DNA of 64,000 bases from contig JAEWOI010000044.1 in the NCBI GenBank assembly GCA_023460935.1, forward strand, positions 1-64,000. The letters are read 5' to 3'. Positions 10,378-17,744 of this stretch are shown here, in pieces. The DNA is from Actinomycetes bacterium (GTDB lineage Bacteria; Actinomycetota; Actinomycetes; Propionibacteriales; Propionibacteriaceae). Under the pieces are notes generated by a model, which had not been told where the DNA came from, ran no database searches, and worked only from the letters and a program-made list of their open reading frames with translations. The translations under genes and the position numbers were made by a program. Numbering within the stretch: the stretch's first letter is position 1; each line of letters begins with the position of its first letter.

Positions 10378-12566
10378 CAACGCCCACCCATCCCGGCTCG
10401 CACCTGCTCCAGCGCGGCCACGACCTCCTCGGTGCGGGCTATCGCCGCGCGTTCCAGCACCTTCGAGATGCTCGGCGAGGCCTCACCACCGGTGACCCGG
10501 TGCACCGGCTGGTCGAGCCAGTCGAACAGGCGACGCTGGATCTCGTCTGCCAGCCAGGCGCCGTAGGAGGTGCCGCGGGCGCCCTGCTCGACGATCACCA
10601 CAGCGTTGGTCCTGCGCACGCTGGCCTCGATCGTCGACCAGTCGATCGACGCCCGGTCGAGCCAGCGCAGGTCGATCAGGTCGGCTTCCAGGCCGGTCTC
10701 ATCGATCGCCTCCAGGCAGTGCCGCACCATCGAGAGGTAGGAGATCACCGTGGCTTCGTCGCCCTCGCGGCGCAGCGCAGCCGTGCCCGGCGGGATCACG
10801 TAGTCCAGGTCGCCGTCCGGCACCCGGTCGGCCGTGCCGTAGAGGTCGATGTGCTCGATCACCAGCACCGGGTCCTGCAGGGCGAGGGCCGCGTTCATCA
10901 GCCCGACGTAGTCGGCTGCGGTGGACGGCGCGACGATCCGCCAGCCGGGACTGGTGGCGAACAGCCCCGCCGGGTCCATCAGGTGCTGGGAGCCGTAGCC
11001 GGAACCCATCGCCACCTTGGTGCGCAGCACCAGCGGCACGGGGTTGTCCCCGCCGAACATGTGCCGCGCCTTCCCCACCTGGTTGAACACCTGGTCGGCA
11101 GCCACCCAGACGAAGTCGGGGTACATGAACTCGACCACCGGCCGGAACCGGCCGTCGAGCGCCAGCCCGCCGCCGAGGCCGAGGAAGGCGTTCTCGCTGA
11201 TCGGCGTGCCGAGGACGCGCCCCGGCCCGTACTTCGCCGCCAGCCCCTTCGTCGCCCCGTTGGTGCCCCCGGAGAGCCGGTGCACGTCCTCGCCGAGCAC
11301 CACGATCCGTTCGTCCTGCTCCATCCGCCGGTCCATCACCCCGGCCACGGCGTCGACGAACCTGGTCTCCCGCCAGGGGCCCTCATGGGTGAGCGGCTCC
11401 AGCACCGGCAGGGAGTCCAGCTCGCCGGCGTCCCCGCGGATGCCCACGTCGACGAAACCGGGGTCGGGCCACAGCTGCGGACGGATCCGCCGCTTGCCAG
11501 GGTCCGCCGGATCGGTCTCCAGCAGTTCGCCTGCGATCTCGGCCATGGCTGCCTGCGCAGCGCGCCGCACCGCGAGCACCCGTTCCTCGTCGAGGTGGCC
11601 CAGCCTGGTCAACTCAGCCCCGACGCGCTCCAGGGGGTCGTGGGTGCGCCACTGCTGTTCCTCGTCCTTGGTCCGGTAGCCGAACACGCTGCCCGGGTAG
11701 GGGCCGTTCTGGTGGAAGAAGCGATAGACCTGGGCCTCCACCACGGCCGGGCCCTCCCCGGCCCGCAGCCGTTCGGCCGCCTCGGTGACGGCCAGGTGCA
11801 CCGCCAGCGGGTCCATCCCGTCCACGCGCCAGCCGGGGATGCCGAAGCCCTGGCCACGCACCGAGAGCCGGACGTCCGCGGTCACCTCGCTGACGTGGGT
11901 GGACACGCCGTAGAGGTTGTTCTCGATGAAGAAGGCCACCGGCAGCCGCCAGGTGGCGGCGAGGTTCATGCTCTCCAGCACCGAGCCGATCTGGCTGGCG
12001 CCGTCGCCGAAGTAGTTGATGGTCAGGTCCGACGTGCCGGAGTGCAGCTGGGCCCAGGCATGGCCGGTGGCCATGGGCGCGCCCCCGCCGACGATCGCGT
12101 TGGTGCCGAGCGCCCCGGCCTCGAACCACTGCAGGTGCATCGAGCCGCCGCGTCCCCGGCAGTACCCCTGCGCCAGGCCAAGGATCTCGGCGAGGGTGCG
12201 GTGCAGCACCGTCCGCACGGCCGGGGGGACGAGCTCGTCAAGGCCCAGCCGGCCACCGGTGACGTGCGTGATCGCCTTGGCCAGGAACTGGTGGTGCCCG
12301 CGGTGGGAGCCGTTCACGGCGTCCGTGGAGCGCAGGCCGATGATCGAGCCGACCGCGCCGCCCTCCTGCCCGATGCTGGAATGGGCCGGGCCGTGCACGA
12401 GGCCTTCGGCAGCCAGCTCGAGCACGGTCTCCTCGAAGGCGCGGATCAGGTGCAGCTGGGCGAGCATCGAGATCAGCAGTGCGGGGTCGGTAGCTGCCCA
12501 GTCGTCCGGGGTGGTGGTGAGCTCCACCCAGGCGGTGCCCGTGTCCAGACTGCGTCGCTCCGGCAT
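10377..12566 (-). CDS. Fused alpha-beta E1 component, thiamine diphosphate dehydrogenase
   Basis: One 729-residue chain joins the E1 alpha and beta subunits that are usually separate genes. The alpha half (about 30-370) carries the TPP motif from GDGAS (187) to ENN (217). The beta half starts near 395 (WRETRFVDAVAGVMDRRM) and runs to a transketolase C-terminal domain. It decarboxylates a 2-oxoacid, or acetoin, and passes the acyl group to the adjacent E2. The ATG at 12566 follows TAGGCT by 6 nt (leaderless pattern). A GntR-type half-palindrome lies in the promoter spacer, so the FCD regulator at 13185 probably controls it. Confidence 0.9.
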   Translation of the reverse strand: MPERRSLDTGTAWVELTTTPDDWAATDPALLISMLAQLHLIRAFEETVLELAAEGLVHGPAHSSIGQEGGAVGSIIGLRSTDAVNGSHRGHHQFLAKAITHVTGGRLGLDELVPPAVRTVLHRTLAEILGLAQGYCRGRGGSMHLQWFEAGALGTNAIVGGGAPMATGHAWAQLHSGTSDLTINYFGDGASQIGSVLESMNLAATWRLPVAFFIENNLYGVSTHVSEVTADVRLSVRGQGFGIPGWRVDGMDPLAVHLAVTEAAERLRAGEGPAVVEAQVYRFFHQNGPYPGSVFGYRTKDEEQQWRTHDPLERVGAELTRLGHLDEERVLAVRRAAQAAMAEIAGELLETDPADPGKRRIRPQLWPDPGFVDVGIRGDAGELDSLPVLEPLTHEGPWRETRFVDAVAGVMDRRMEQDERIVVLGEDVHRLSGGTNGATKGLAAKYGPGRVLGTPISENAFLGLGGGLALDGRFRPVVEFMYPDFVWVAADQVFNQVGKARHMFGGDNPVPLVLRTKVAMGSGYGSQHLMDPAGLFATSPGWRIVAPSTAADYVGLMNAALALQDPVLVIEHIDLYGTADRVPDGDLDYVIPPGTAALRREGDEATVISYLSMVRHCLEAIDETGLEADLIDLRWLDRASIDWSTIEASVRRTNAVVIVEQGARGTSYGAWLADEIQRRLFDWLDQPVHRVTGGEASPSISKVLERAAIARTEEVVAALEQVRAGMGGR

Positions 12567-12585
12567 GGCGGGAGCCTAAGTGATC

Positions 12586-12597
12586 ATTGAATCCAAT
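12586..12597. promoter_or_regulatory. Putative GntR/FCD operator, E1 promoter
   Basis: ATTGAATCCAAT resembles TTGnAT(A/C)CAA sites bound by FCD-type GntR regulators and nearly matches 12649-12660. It lies between the expected -35 and the TAGGCT -10 (12580-12575, minus) of the E1 gene. Confidence 0.55.
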
Positions 12598-12648
12598 AGA
12601 ACGGGTCCGGTTCACAATTGCGTATTCTTGCCCCGCAATGGTCCGGTT

Positions 12649-12660
12649 ATTGTATCCAAC
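12649..12660. promoter_or_regulatory. Putative GntR/FCD operator, VOC promoter
   Basis: ATTGTATCCAAC matches the first box at 10 of 12 positions. It overlaps a -10-like TATTGT (12648-12653) and ends at the base before the ATG of the VOC gene. A repressor here would block a leaderless transcript of the VOC-GntR pair. Confidence 0.55.
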
Positions 12661-13188
12661 ATGGCTGGCATTCCCGGGCTTCGCGGAACAGACCACTTCG
12701 GCTTCACCGTGCCGGACCTCGACGAGGCCGAGCAGTTCCTGGTGGGGGTGCTCGGGGCCGTGCGGGTCTACACCCTGCCGGGCAAGAGCGGCCAGGACGA
12801 CTGGATGAGCGTGCAGCTCGGCGTGCACCCGCGCACGACGATCCGCGAGATCCGGTTCTACCGGCTGGGCAACGGCACCAACCTCGAGGTCTTCGACTAC
12901 GCCGCGGCAGACGGGCAGGCTCCGCAACCGCGCAACAGCGACATCGGCGGCCACCACCTCGCGCTCTACGTCGACGACATGGACGAGGCGCTGGCCCACC
13001 TGCTGGCCAACGGCGTGGAGGTGATGGGCGAGCCCGTCGCGAGCGCGAACGCCGCGGCGGGACAGCGCTGGCTGTACTTCCGCAGCCCCTGGGGCATGCA
13101 GTTCGAACTGGTCAGCTACCCCGAAGGCAAGGCGTACGAGGCCGATGCTCCCGTCCGGCTCTGGCACCCGGCGCGTCCGGCAGAATGA
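12661..13188 (+). CDS. VOC (glyoxalase/dioxygenase-fold) protein
   Basis: A 175-residue member of the vicinal-oxygen-chelate superfamily, which includes glyoxalases, extradiol dioxygenases and epimerases. Likely metal ligands are the His in TDHFGFTV, the His in GGHHLALYV and the Glu in MQFELVSYP, giving two beta-alpha-beta modules. I chose the ATG at 12661 because an operator and -10 lie directly before it; the in-frame GTG at 12580 would put that promoter inside the gene. Its stop overlaps the start of the GntR gene (ATGA). Reaction unknown; context suggests a ring- or oxoacid-catabolic step. Confidence 0.85.
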   Translation: MAGIPGLRGTDHFGFTVPDLDEAEQFLVGVLGAVRVYTLPGKSGQDDWMSVQLGVHPRTTIREIRFYRLGNGTNLEVFDYAAADGQAPQPRNSDIGGHHLALYVDDMDEALAHLLANGVEVMGEPVASANAAAGQRWLYFRSPWGMQFELVSYPEGKAYEADAPVRLWHPARPAE

Positions 13189-13850
13189 GCGCCGTGACCA
13201 CGCTGCCAGCTCACGGCGCGGCCGGTGCGCGGATCGCCGCGGAACTGCGCGAAGCGATCCTGGCCGGCCGCTACGCACCCGGCGAGCGGGTGCGCCAGGA
13301 CGACCTGGCCGACCAGCACGGCGCCAGCCGGCTGCCGGTGCGCGAGGCGCTGCGGCGGCTGGAGGCCGAGGGCCTGTTGACGCTGGTGGCCAACACGGGC
13401 GCCTGGGTGACGCGGCTCACCCTCGCCGACTGCGAGGAGCTCTACCGCATCCGCGAACGCATCGAGCCGCTGCTGCTGTCCTACAGTGTCCCGGGGCTGG
13501 ACGGGGAGGCGGTCGACCGGCTGGCCGGGCTGGCCGGGCAAATGGAGGCGGCCGGCGACGTGGAGGAGTTCCTGCGGCTCGACCGCGAGTTCCACCTCGG
13601 CAGTTACGCCGCAGCCAGCACCACCGTGCTGGGCGAACTGGTGCTGGGCCTGTGGAACCGCACCCAGCACTACCGGCGGGCGTTCACCCGCGTGTTCCGC
13701 TCCACCGGAGAGCGCAGCGCCCACCTCGACCACCACCTGATGGTCGCCGCCATCCGCCGCGGCGACCCGGAGGAGGCCGGACGGGTGCTGGCCGTCCACA
13801 TCCGACGCACCCGCCTGGAGTTGGCGCGGCACCCCGAGATCTTCGAGTAG
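13185..13850 (+). CDS. GntR-family transcriptional regulator, FCD subfamily
   Basis: A 221-residue regulator with an N-terminal winged helix (IAAELREAILAGRYAPGERV, then SRLPVREALRRLEAEGLL) and an all-helical FCD effector domain. FCD ligands bind through Asp/His residues; here FLRLDREFHLG and LDHHLMVAAIRRGD fit. FCD regulators usually sense small organic acids such as hydroxy- or oxo-acids. The gene overlaps the VOC gene by 4 bp and is 9 bp from the next gene. It most likely represses the divergent E1-E2 and VOC operons through the paired boxes at 12586 and 12649. Confidence 0.92.
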   Translation: MSAVTTLPAHGAAGARIAAELREAILAGRYAPGERVRQDDLADQHGASRLPVREALRRLEAEGLLTLVANTGAWVTRLTLADCEELYRIRERIEPLLLSYSVPGLDGEAVDRLAGLAGQMEAAGDVEEFLRLDREFHLGSYAAASTTVLGELVLGLWNRTQHYRRAFTRVFRSTGERSAHLDHHLMVAAIRRGDPEEAGRVLAVHIRRTRLELARHPEIFE

Positions 13851-13859
13851 GAGGACGCG

Positions 13860-14783
13860 ATGGCGCAGCTGGGTTTCCTCGGCCTGGGCACGATGGGACG
13901 CCAGATGGCGCGGCGCCTGGTCGCGGCCGGCCATGAGGTGCGCGTGTGGAACCGCTCGCCCGATCCGGTCGCCGACCTCGTCGCGGCCGGGGCGGTCGCG
14001 GCAGCCTCGCCGGCGGAGGCGCTGGCCGCAGACGTCTCGTTCTCGATGCTGGCCAACGACCAGGCAGCGGACGAGGTGCTCACCCTGGACCACCTCGCCG
14101 GCGAACCCGGCCGGCTGCACGTGGCGATGGCCTCGCTCAGCCCTGCCGCGGCCGGGCGGCTGGCCGGGCGGCACGCCCTGGCCGGGGTCGGCTACCTCGC
14201 AGCGCCCGTGCTCGGCCGCTGGACGGTGGCAGCCGAGGGCAACCTGAACATCATCGCTGCCGGGGCCGCGGCCGACCTGGAGCGGGCGGCGCCCTACCTG
14301 GAGGTGCTCGGCAAGCGGGTCTGGGTGGTGGGCGAGGACCCGCGGCTCGCGAACGTCGTGAAGGCAGCGGTGAACTACGACATCATCCACGCGTTTCAGG
14401 CCATCGGGGAGTCGGTTGCCCTGGTCGAGGCCAACGGGGTGGACGCCGGGCTGTTCACTGAGCTGCTCTCCTCGACGCTGTTCCCCGGACCCGTCTACAC
14501 CGGCTACGGCGAGATGATCGCGCAGAGCCGCTTCACCCCGCCAGGCTTCACGATGGCGCTCGGCTCCAAGGACCTCGGGCTGGCCGAGGAGATCGCGGCG
14601 GAGGCCGGCATCCTGCTGCCGACAGCCCCCTTGCTGCGGGTTGCCTTCGACACCGCCCTCGCCTCGGCCGACCTCGCCGACGTCGACTGGTCGGGCGTGG
14701 CCGAGATCACCCGCCGGCAGCGGTACCCGTCCGCGCAGGAGGCGGCCCCGGCTCAGGTGAGGCGCCAGCCCCGGTCGACGTAG
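13860..14783 (+). CDS. 3-hydroxyisobutyrate dehydrogenase-family oxidoreductase
   Basis: A 307-residue beta-hydroxyacid dehydrogenase-family enzyme that interconverts a beta-hydroxyacid and its semialdehyde or oxoacid with NAD(P). The Rossmann motif GFLGLGTMG begins at residue 5, and Asn31-Arg32 after beta-2 suggests a possible NADPH preference. The catalytic Lys is Lys168 in NVVKAAVNY. An AGGAGG site precedes the ATG. The 3' end overlaps the convergent SDR gene by 31 bp. It probably belongs to the same GntR-controlled operon as the VOC gene. The exact substrate is unknown. Confidence 0.9.
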   Translation: MAQLGFLGLGTMGRQMARRLVAAGHEVRVWNRSPDPVADLVAAGAVAAASPAEALAADVSFSMLANDQAADEVLTLDHLAGEPGRLHVAMASLSPAAAGRLAGRHALAGVGYLAAPVLGRWTVAAEGNLNIIAAGAAADLERAAPYLEVLGKRVWVVGEDPRLANVVKAAVNYDIIHAFQAIGESVALVEANGVDAGLFTELLSSTLFPGPVYTGYGEMIAQSRFTPPGFTMALGSKDLGLAEEIAAEAGILLPTAPLLRVAFDTALASADLADVDWSGVAEITRRQRYPSAQEAAPAQVRRQPRST

Positions 14784-15460
14784 AGGCTGGTGCCGGACAC
14801 GCCCCGGTTGCGGAGCAGGAACTTCACCGCGTCGACGATGTCGGCCATCGTGGCCAGCTCACCGCCGGGGGTGCGGCTGGTGTACTGGTCGAGGACGCCG
14901 GGGGGCTTGCTCGCCCAGAACGGGCTGTTGCCGATGATGCCGGGATGGATCGCGTTCACCCGGATCGGCGCCAGCTCCAGCGCCAGGGTGGCGGTGAGCC
15001 CCTCCACGCCGCCGTTGATCGTGGAGACCGTGGTCGAGCCGGGGTAGGGCGCGTCCTTCGCGCGGCCGCCGAACAGCACGATCCCGGTGGCGTTGGACGG
15101 CTCCAGCCGGTCCAGCAGGGCGTGCACGGTCTCGGTGTAGCCGAGCAGCTTCAGGGTGACCAGCCGGCGGGCGCGGGCCATGTCGTACTCCCGCACGGTG
15201 TTGGCGTCGCGCTCGATGGCGGCCAGCACCAGGCCGTTGACCGGGCCGATCCCCGCCAGCTGTCCGGCGATCCCTTCCGGCTCGGACAGGTCCAGCGCCA
15301 CCCCGGTGGCGCTCTCGCTGAGACCCGCAGCGATCGACCGGGTGCGCTCGGGATCCCTTCCGGTGATCACCACCCGGTCACCACCGGAGACGAGGTCGCG
15401 GGCCAGCTCGAGGCCGATCCCGGAGGTGCCGCCGGCGATGACGATGGTGCGCTGTGACAT
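14753..15460 (-). CDS. Short-chain dehydrogenase/reductase-fold protein lacking YxxxK
   Basis: A 235-residue Rossmann protein with the cofactor motif GGTSGIG (10-16) and a C-terminal PGIIG region typical of SDR enzymes. At the place of the catalytic YxxxK the sequence reads VSTIN (Val145, Asn149), directly before GGVEGLTATLALELAP, so both key residues are replaced. It may bind NAD(P) without classical SDR catalysis, or use another residue. It follows the M24 gene on the same strand with a 17-bp gap and an AGGAG site. The longer open frame running to 16168 is the M24 gene read in another frame. Confidence 0.85.
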   Translation of the reverse strand: MSQRTIVIAGGTSGIGLELARDLVSGGDRVVITGRDPERTRSIAAGLSESATGVALDLSEPEGIAGQLAGIGPVNGLVLAAIERDANTVREYDMARARRLVTLKLLGYTETVHALLDRLEPSNATGIVLFGGRAKDAPYPGSTTVSTINGGVEGLTATLALELAPIRVNAIHPGIIGNSPFWASKPPGVLDQYTSRTPGGELATMADIVDAVKFLLRNRGVSGTSLYVDRGWRLT

Positions 15461-15477
15461 GGCTCTCCTTGGTGCGT

Positions 15478-16863
15478 TCAGGCCTGCTCGCCGCGGCCTT
15501 CGGGCGTGTTCAGGTGCGACTGGGCGTCCCTGGGCCCGACCAGCGGACCGTCGACGGTGAAGTAGCGGGTGCCTGCGACCATCAGCTTCTCCGCCGGGAA
15601 CTTGGTGATCACTTCGCAGCCGTCGGCGGTGACCACCACCTCCTCCTCGATCCGGGCCGCTCCCCAGCCGTCGGCTGCCGGCCAGTAGGTCTCGAGGGCG
15701 AACACCATGCCGGCCTCGATGGTCTCCGGGTGCTCCAGGGACACCAGCCGCGAGAAGATCGGCTTCTCCCAGATCGAGAGCCCGACGCCGTGCCCGTACT
15801 GGAGGGCGAACGCTGCCTCCTCGTCGGCGAAGCCGAACTCCTGGGCCGTCGGCCACACGTTGACGATGTCTGCGGTGGTCGCCCCGGGCTTCACCAGCGC
15901 GATCGCCCGGTCCATGTACTCCCGGGCCCGCTTGTAGGCGTCGCGCTGCGCGTTCGATGCCGAACCGACGGCGAAGGTGCGGTAGTAGCAGGTGCGGTAG
16001 CCGTTGAAGCTGTGCAGGATGTCGAAGAACGCCGGATCGCCCGGACGGATCAGCCGGTCGGAGAACACGTGCGGGTGCGGCGAGCAGCGCTCGCCGGAGA
16101 TGGCGTTCACGCCCTCGACGTACTCCGAGCCCAGGTCGTAGAGGGTCTTGGCGACCAGGCCGACGCACTCGTTCTCGCGCACGCCCGGGCGGAGGAACCG
16201 GTAGAGCTCGTCGTAGGCTGCGTCGACCATCGAGGCCGCCTGGGTCAGTAGCCGGATCTCGTCCGGGGTCTTGATCCGGCGCGCCTCCATGAACACCTGC
16301 TGGCCGTCCACCACCCGGATGCCTGCCTGTTGCAGCGCGAACAGCACGGGCAACTCGATCACGTCAACGCCGAGGGGCTGGTCGGCCACGCCGAACTTCT
16401 CCAGCTCCCGCTTGATCTTCGCCGCCAGCGCCTCGGCGATGCCGGCGTCGGGGGTGAACGCGCCACGCAGGGTGGAGATCCCGGCCCGCGCGCCGCCCTC
16501 AAGGCGCGGCCGGGTGGCGCCGTGGTGCGGAGCGTTCGGGTCGGCGTCCGCCTCGGCGGTGGTCACGTCCAGCCAGGGGTTGTACAGCTGGTGGTGCCGG
16601 GCGGCGGAGCCGAAGTCCCAGGAGATCGGGTCGGTCTCGCGGGTGAGCAGGCTGAACCGGATGAGCTTGTCCATCGCCCAGGTCCCGATGTGGGTGGCCG
16701 TCATGTAGCGGATGTTCGAGAAGTCGAAGGCGAGCAGCGCGCCCAGTTCGCTGCGCTCCAGCTCTGCCTTCAACCGGTCCAGGCGTTCCGACCGCAGGCG
16801 GTCGAAGTCGATCCGGGCCTCCCAGTCGACGGCGTTGGCTCCGGTGGTGGCGGTGTCCTTCAT
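15478..16863 (-). CDS. M24 metallopeptidase-family (pita-bread fold) enzyme
   Basis: A 461-residue protein of the creatinase/aminopeptidase P/DddP superfamily. The N-terminal domain (1-200) is creatinase-like and the C-terminal one has the pita-bread fold. Metal ligands seen are Asp281 (FFDIL), the His of YGHGVGLS, the Glu of ALETYWP and the Glu of the RIEEEVVV strand. The second Asp expected 11 residues after Asp281 is Cys292. DddP-like lyases and some hydrolases of this fold also deviate from peptidases, so peptidase function should not be assumed. The ATG at 16863 follows GGAGG. First gene of an M24-SDR operon divergent from the XRE-cupin regulator. Confidence 0.87.
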   Translation of the reverse strand: MKDTATTGANAVDWEARIDFDRLRSERLDRLKAELERSELGALLAFDFSNIRYMTATHIGTWAMDKLIRFSLLTRETDPISWDFGSAARHHQLYNPWLDVTTAEADADPNAPHHGATRPRLEGGARAGISTLRGAFTPDAGIAEALAAKIKRELEKFGVADQPLGVDVIELPVLFALQQAGIRVVDGQQVFMEARRIKTPDEIRLLTQAASMVDAAYDELYRFLRPGVRENECVGLVAKTLYDLGSEYVEGVNAISGERCSPHPHVFSDRLIRPGDPAFFDILHSFNGYRTCYYRTFAVGSASNAQRDAYKRAREYMDRAIALVKPGATTADIVNVWPTAQEFGFADEEAAFALQYGHGVGLSIWEKPIFSRLVSLEHPETIEAGMVFALETYWPAADGWGAARIEEEVVVTADGCEVITKFPAEKLMVAGTRYFTVDGPLVGPRDAQSHLNTPEGRGEQA

Positions 16864-16894
16864 TGGTCCTCCAGCGACGACTTCGACGCTACTG

Positions 16895-16928
16895 GGCTGT
16901 TAAGTGCTGACCGATACTGTTTAGCACA
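16895..16928. promoter_or_regulatory. Putative XRE-cupin operator region (M24/XRE intergenic)
   Basis: GGCTGTTAAGTG (16895-16906) is nearly identical to GGCTGTTCAGTG at 20635-20646 upstream of the amidohydrolase. A related CTGTTTAGCACA follows at 16917-16928, 20 bp in phase with CTGTTAAGTGCT (16897). The box lies just downstream of a probable M24 -10. Binding by the adjacent XRE-cupin protein is inference. Confidence 0.45.
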
Positions 16929-17038
16929 GATGAACACTCCCGGCCAGTGGTGGCATTATCATCAGCCGTGGGACGCCCGCCGGGTTTTCCTCCGGCTGAA
17001 CGGCCGGTCCTGTCAGCCCAGCACTCCGGGAGGCCGGC

Positions 17039-17743
17039 ATGAACGCCGACATCGGCTCGCACCTGCGCGCGGCACGGCTCGAGCGCGGGCTCAGCCTGCG
17101 CAGCGTCGCCCAGGCCCTCGGGGTCTCGGCGAGCCTGATCTCCCAGGTCGAGACCGGCAAGACCCAGCCCTCGGTTTCCACCCTCTACGCGATCGTCAAC
17201 CACCTCGGCGTCTCCCTCGACGATCTGCTCGGGGTGGGGCCGGGCGACCAGCGCGCGACCGCGGCCCCCGGACCTGTGCCCGGCCACGCCGGACCCGCCC
17301 TTCCGCCGGTGCAGCGGGCCAGCGAGAACCCCGTCCTGGAGATGGACAACGGGGTGCGCTGGGAACGGCTGGCCGTCGGCGAGGGCGGGCCGGCGGACGC
17401 GCTGCTGGTCACCTACGCGCCGGGGGCGGCGAGCTCCAGCGAGGCCAGGCTGATGCGCCACTCCGGCATCGAGCACGCCTACATCCTGGAGGGCGAGCTC
17501 ACCCTCCAGCTCGAGTTCGACACCTTCGTGCTGCGGGCCGGCGACTCCCTGCAGTTCGAGTCGGTCCGTCCGCACCTCTACTCCAACCGCAGCGACGCCG
17601 TGGCGCGCGGGGTCTGGTTCGTGGTCGGACGGCGCCAGCAGGCCGCCACGCCGCCGGCCACCGGCCTTCCCGGGCGGGAGGCGGGCGACGGCACCCTGAA
17701 CTCCGCGGTGGACGTGCTGCAGGCGATGGACCGGCTGGGCTGA
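17039..17743 (+). CDS. XRE-family regulator with C-terminal cupin domain
   Basis: A 234-residue single-chain sensor/regulator. An N-terminal HTH_3 domain (about 4-60) reads IGSHLRAARLERGLSLRSVA. A cupin_2 beta-barrel follows (about 115-205, with IEHAYILEGELTLQLEFDTF). Such proteins usually sense the small substrate of the neighbouring catabolic genes. A GGGAGG site lies before the ATG. The gene sits between the M24-SDR operon (divergent) and the ADH operon (convergent), and shared boxes precede both operons. Ligand unknown. Confidence 0.9.
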   Translation: MNADIGSHLRAARLERGLSLRSVAQALGVSASLISQVETGKTQPSVSTLYAIVNHLGVSLDDLLGVGPGDQRATAAPGPVPGHAGPALPPVQRASENPVLEMDNGVRWERLAVGEGGPADALLVTYAPGAASSSEARLMRHSGIEHAYILEGELTLQLEFDTFVLRAGDSLQFESVRPHLYSNRSDAVARGVWFVVGRRQQAATPPATGLPGREAGDGTLNSAVDVLQAMDRLG

Positions 17744-17744
17744 G

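Noticed and set aside
10500..12590. A 696-codon open frame on the plus strand opposite the fused E1 gene
   Set aside because: It is antisense to a clear E1 gene, has a His/Arg/Gly/Pro-rich composition with no recognisable domain, and arises from G/C bias at third positions. The same applies to long frames opposite pckG (22917-24935), OYE/PanE (20580-22604), the GAF-kinase (35575-37686), the antiporter (50874-52805), aspartokinase (53384-55288) and ileS (62026-63885).
14753..16168. A continuous 471-codon frame joining the SDR to upstream sequence
   Set aside because: Only residues from the ATG at 15460 are SDR-like; the upstream part is the M24 gene read in a shifted frame. An AGGAG site supports the start at 15460.
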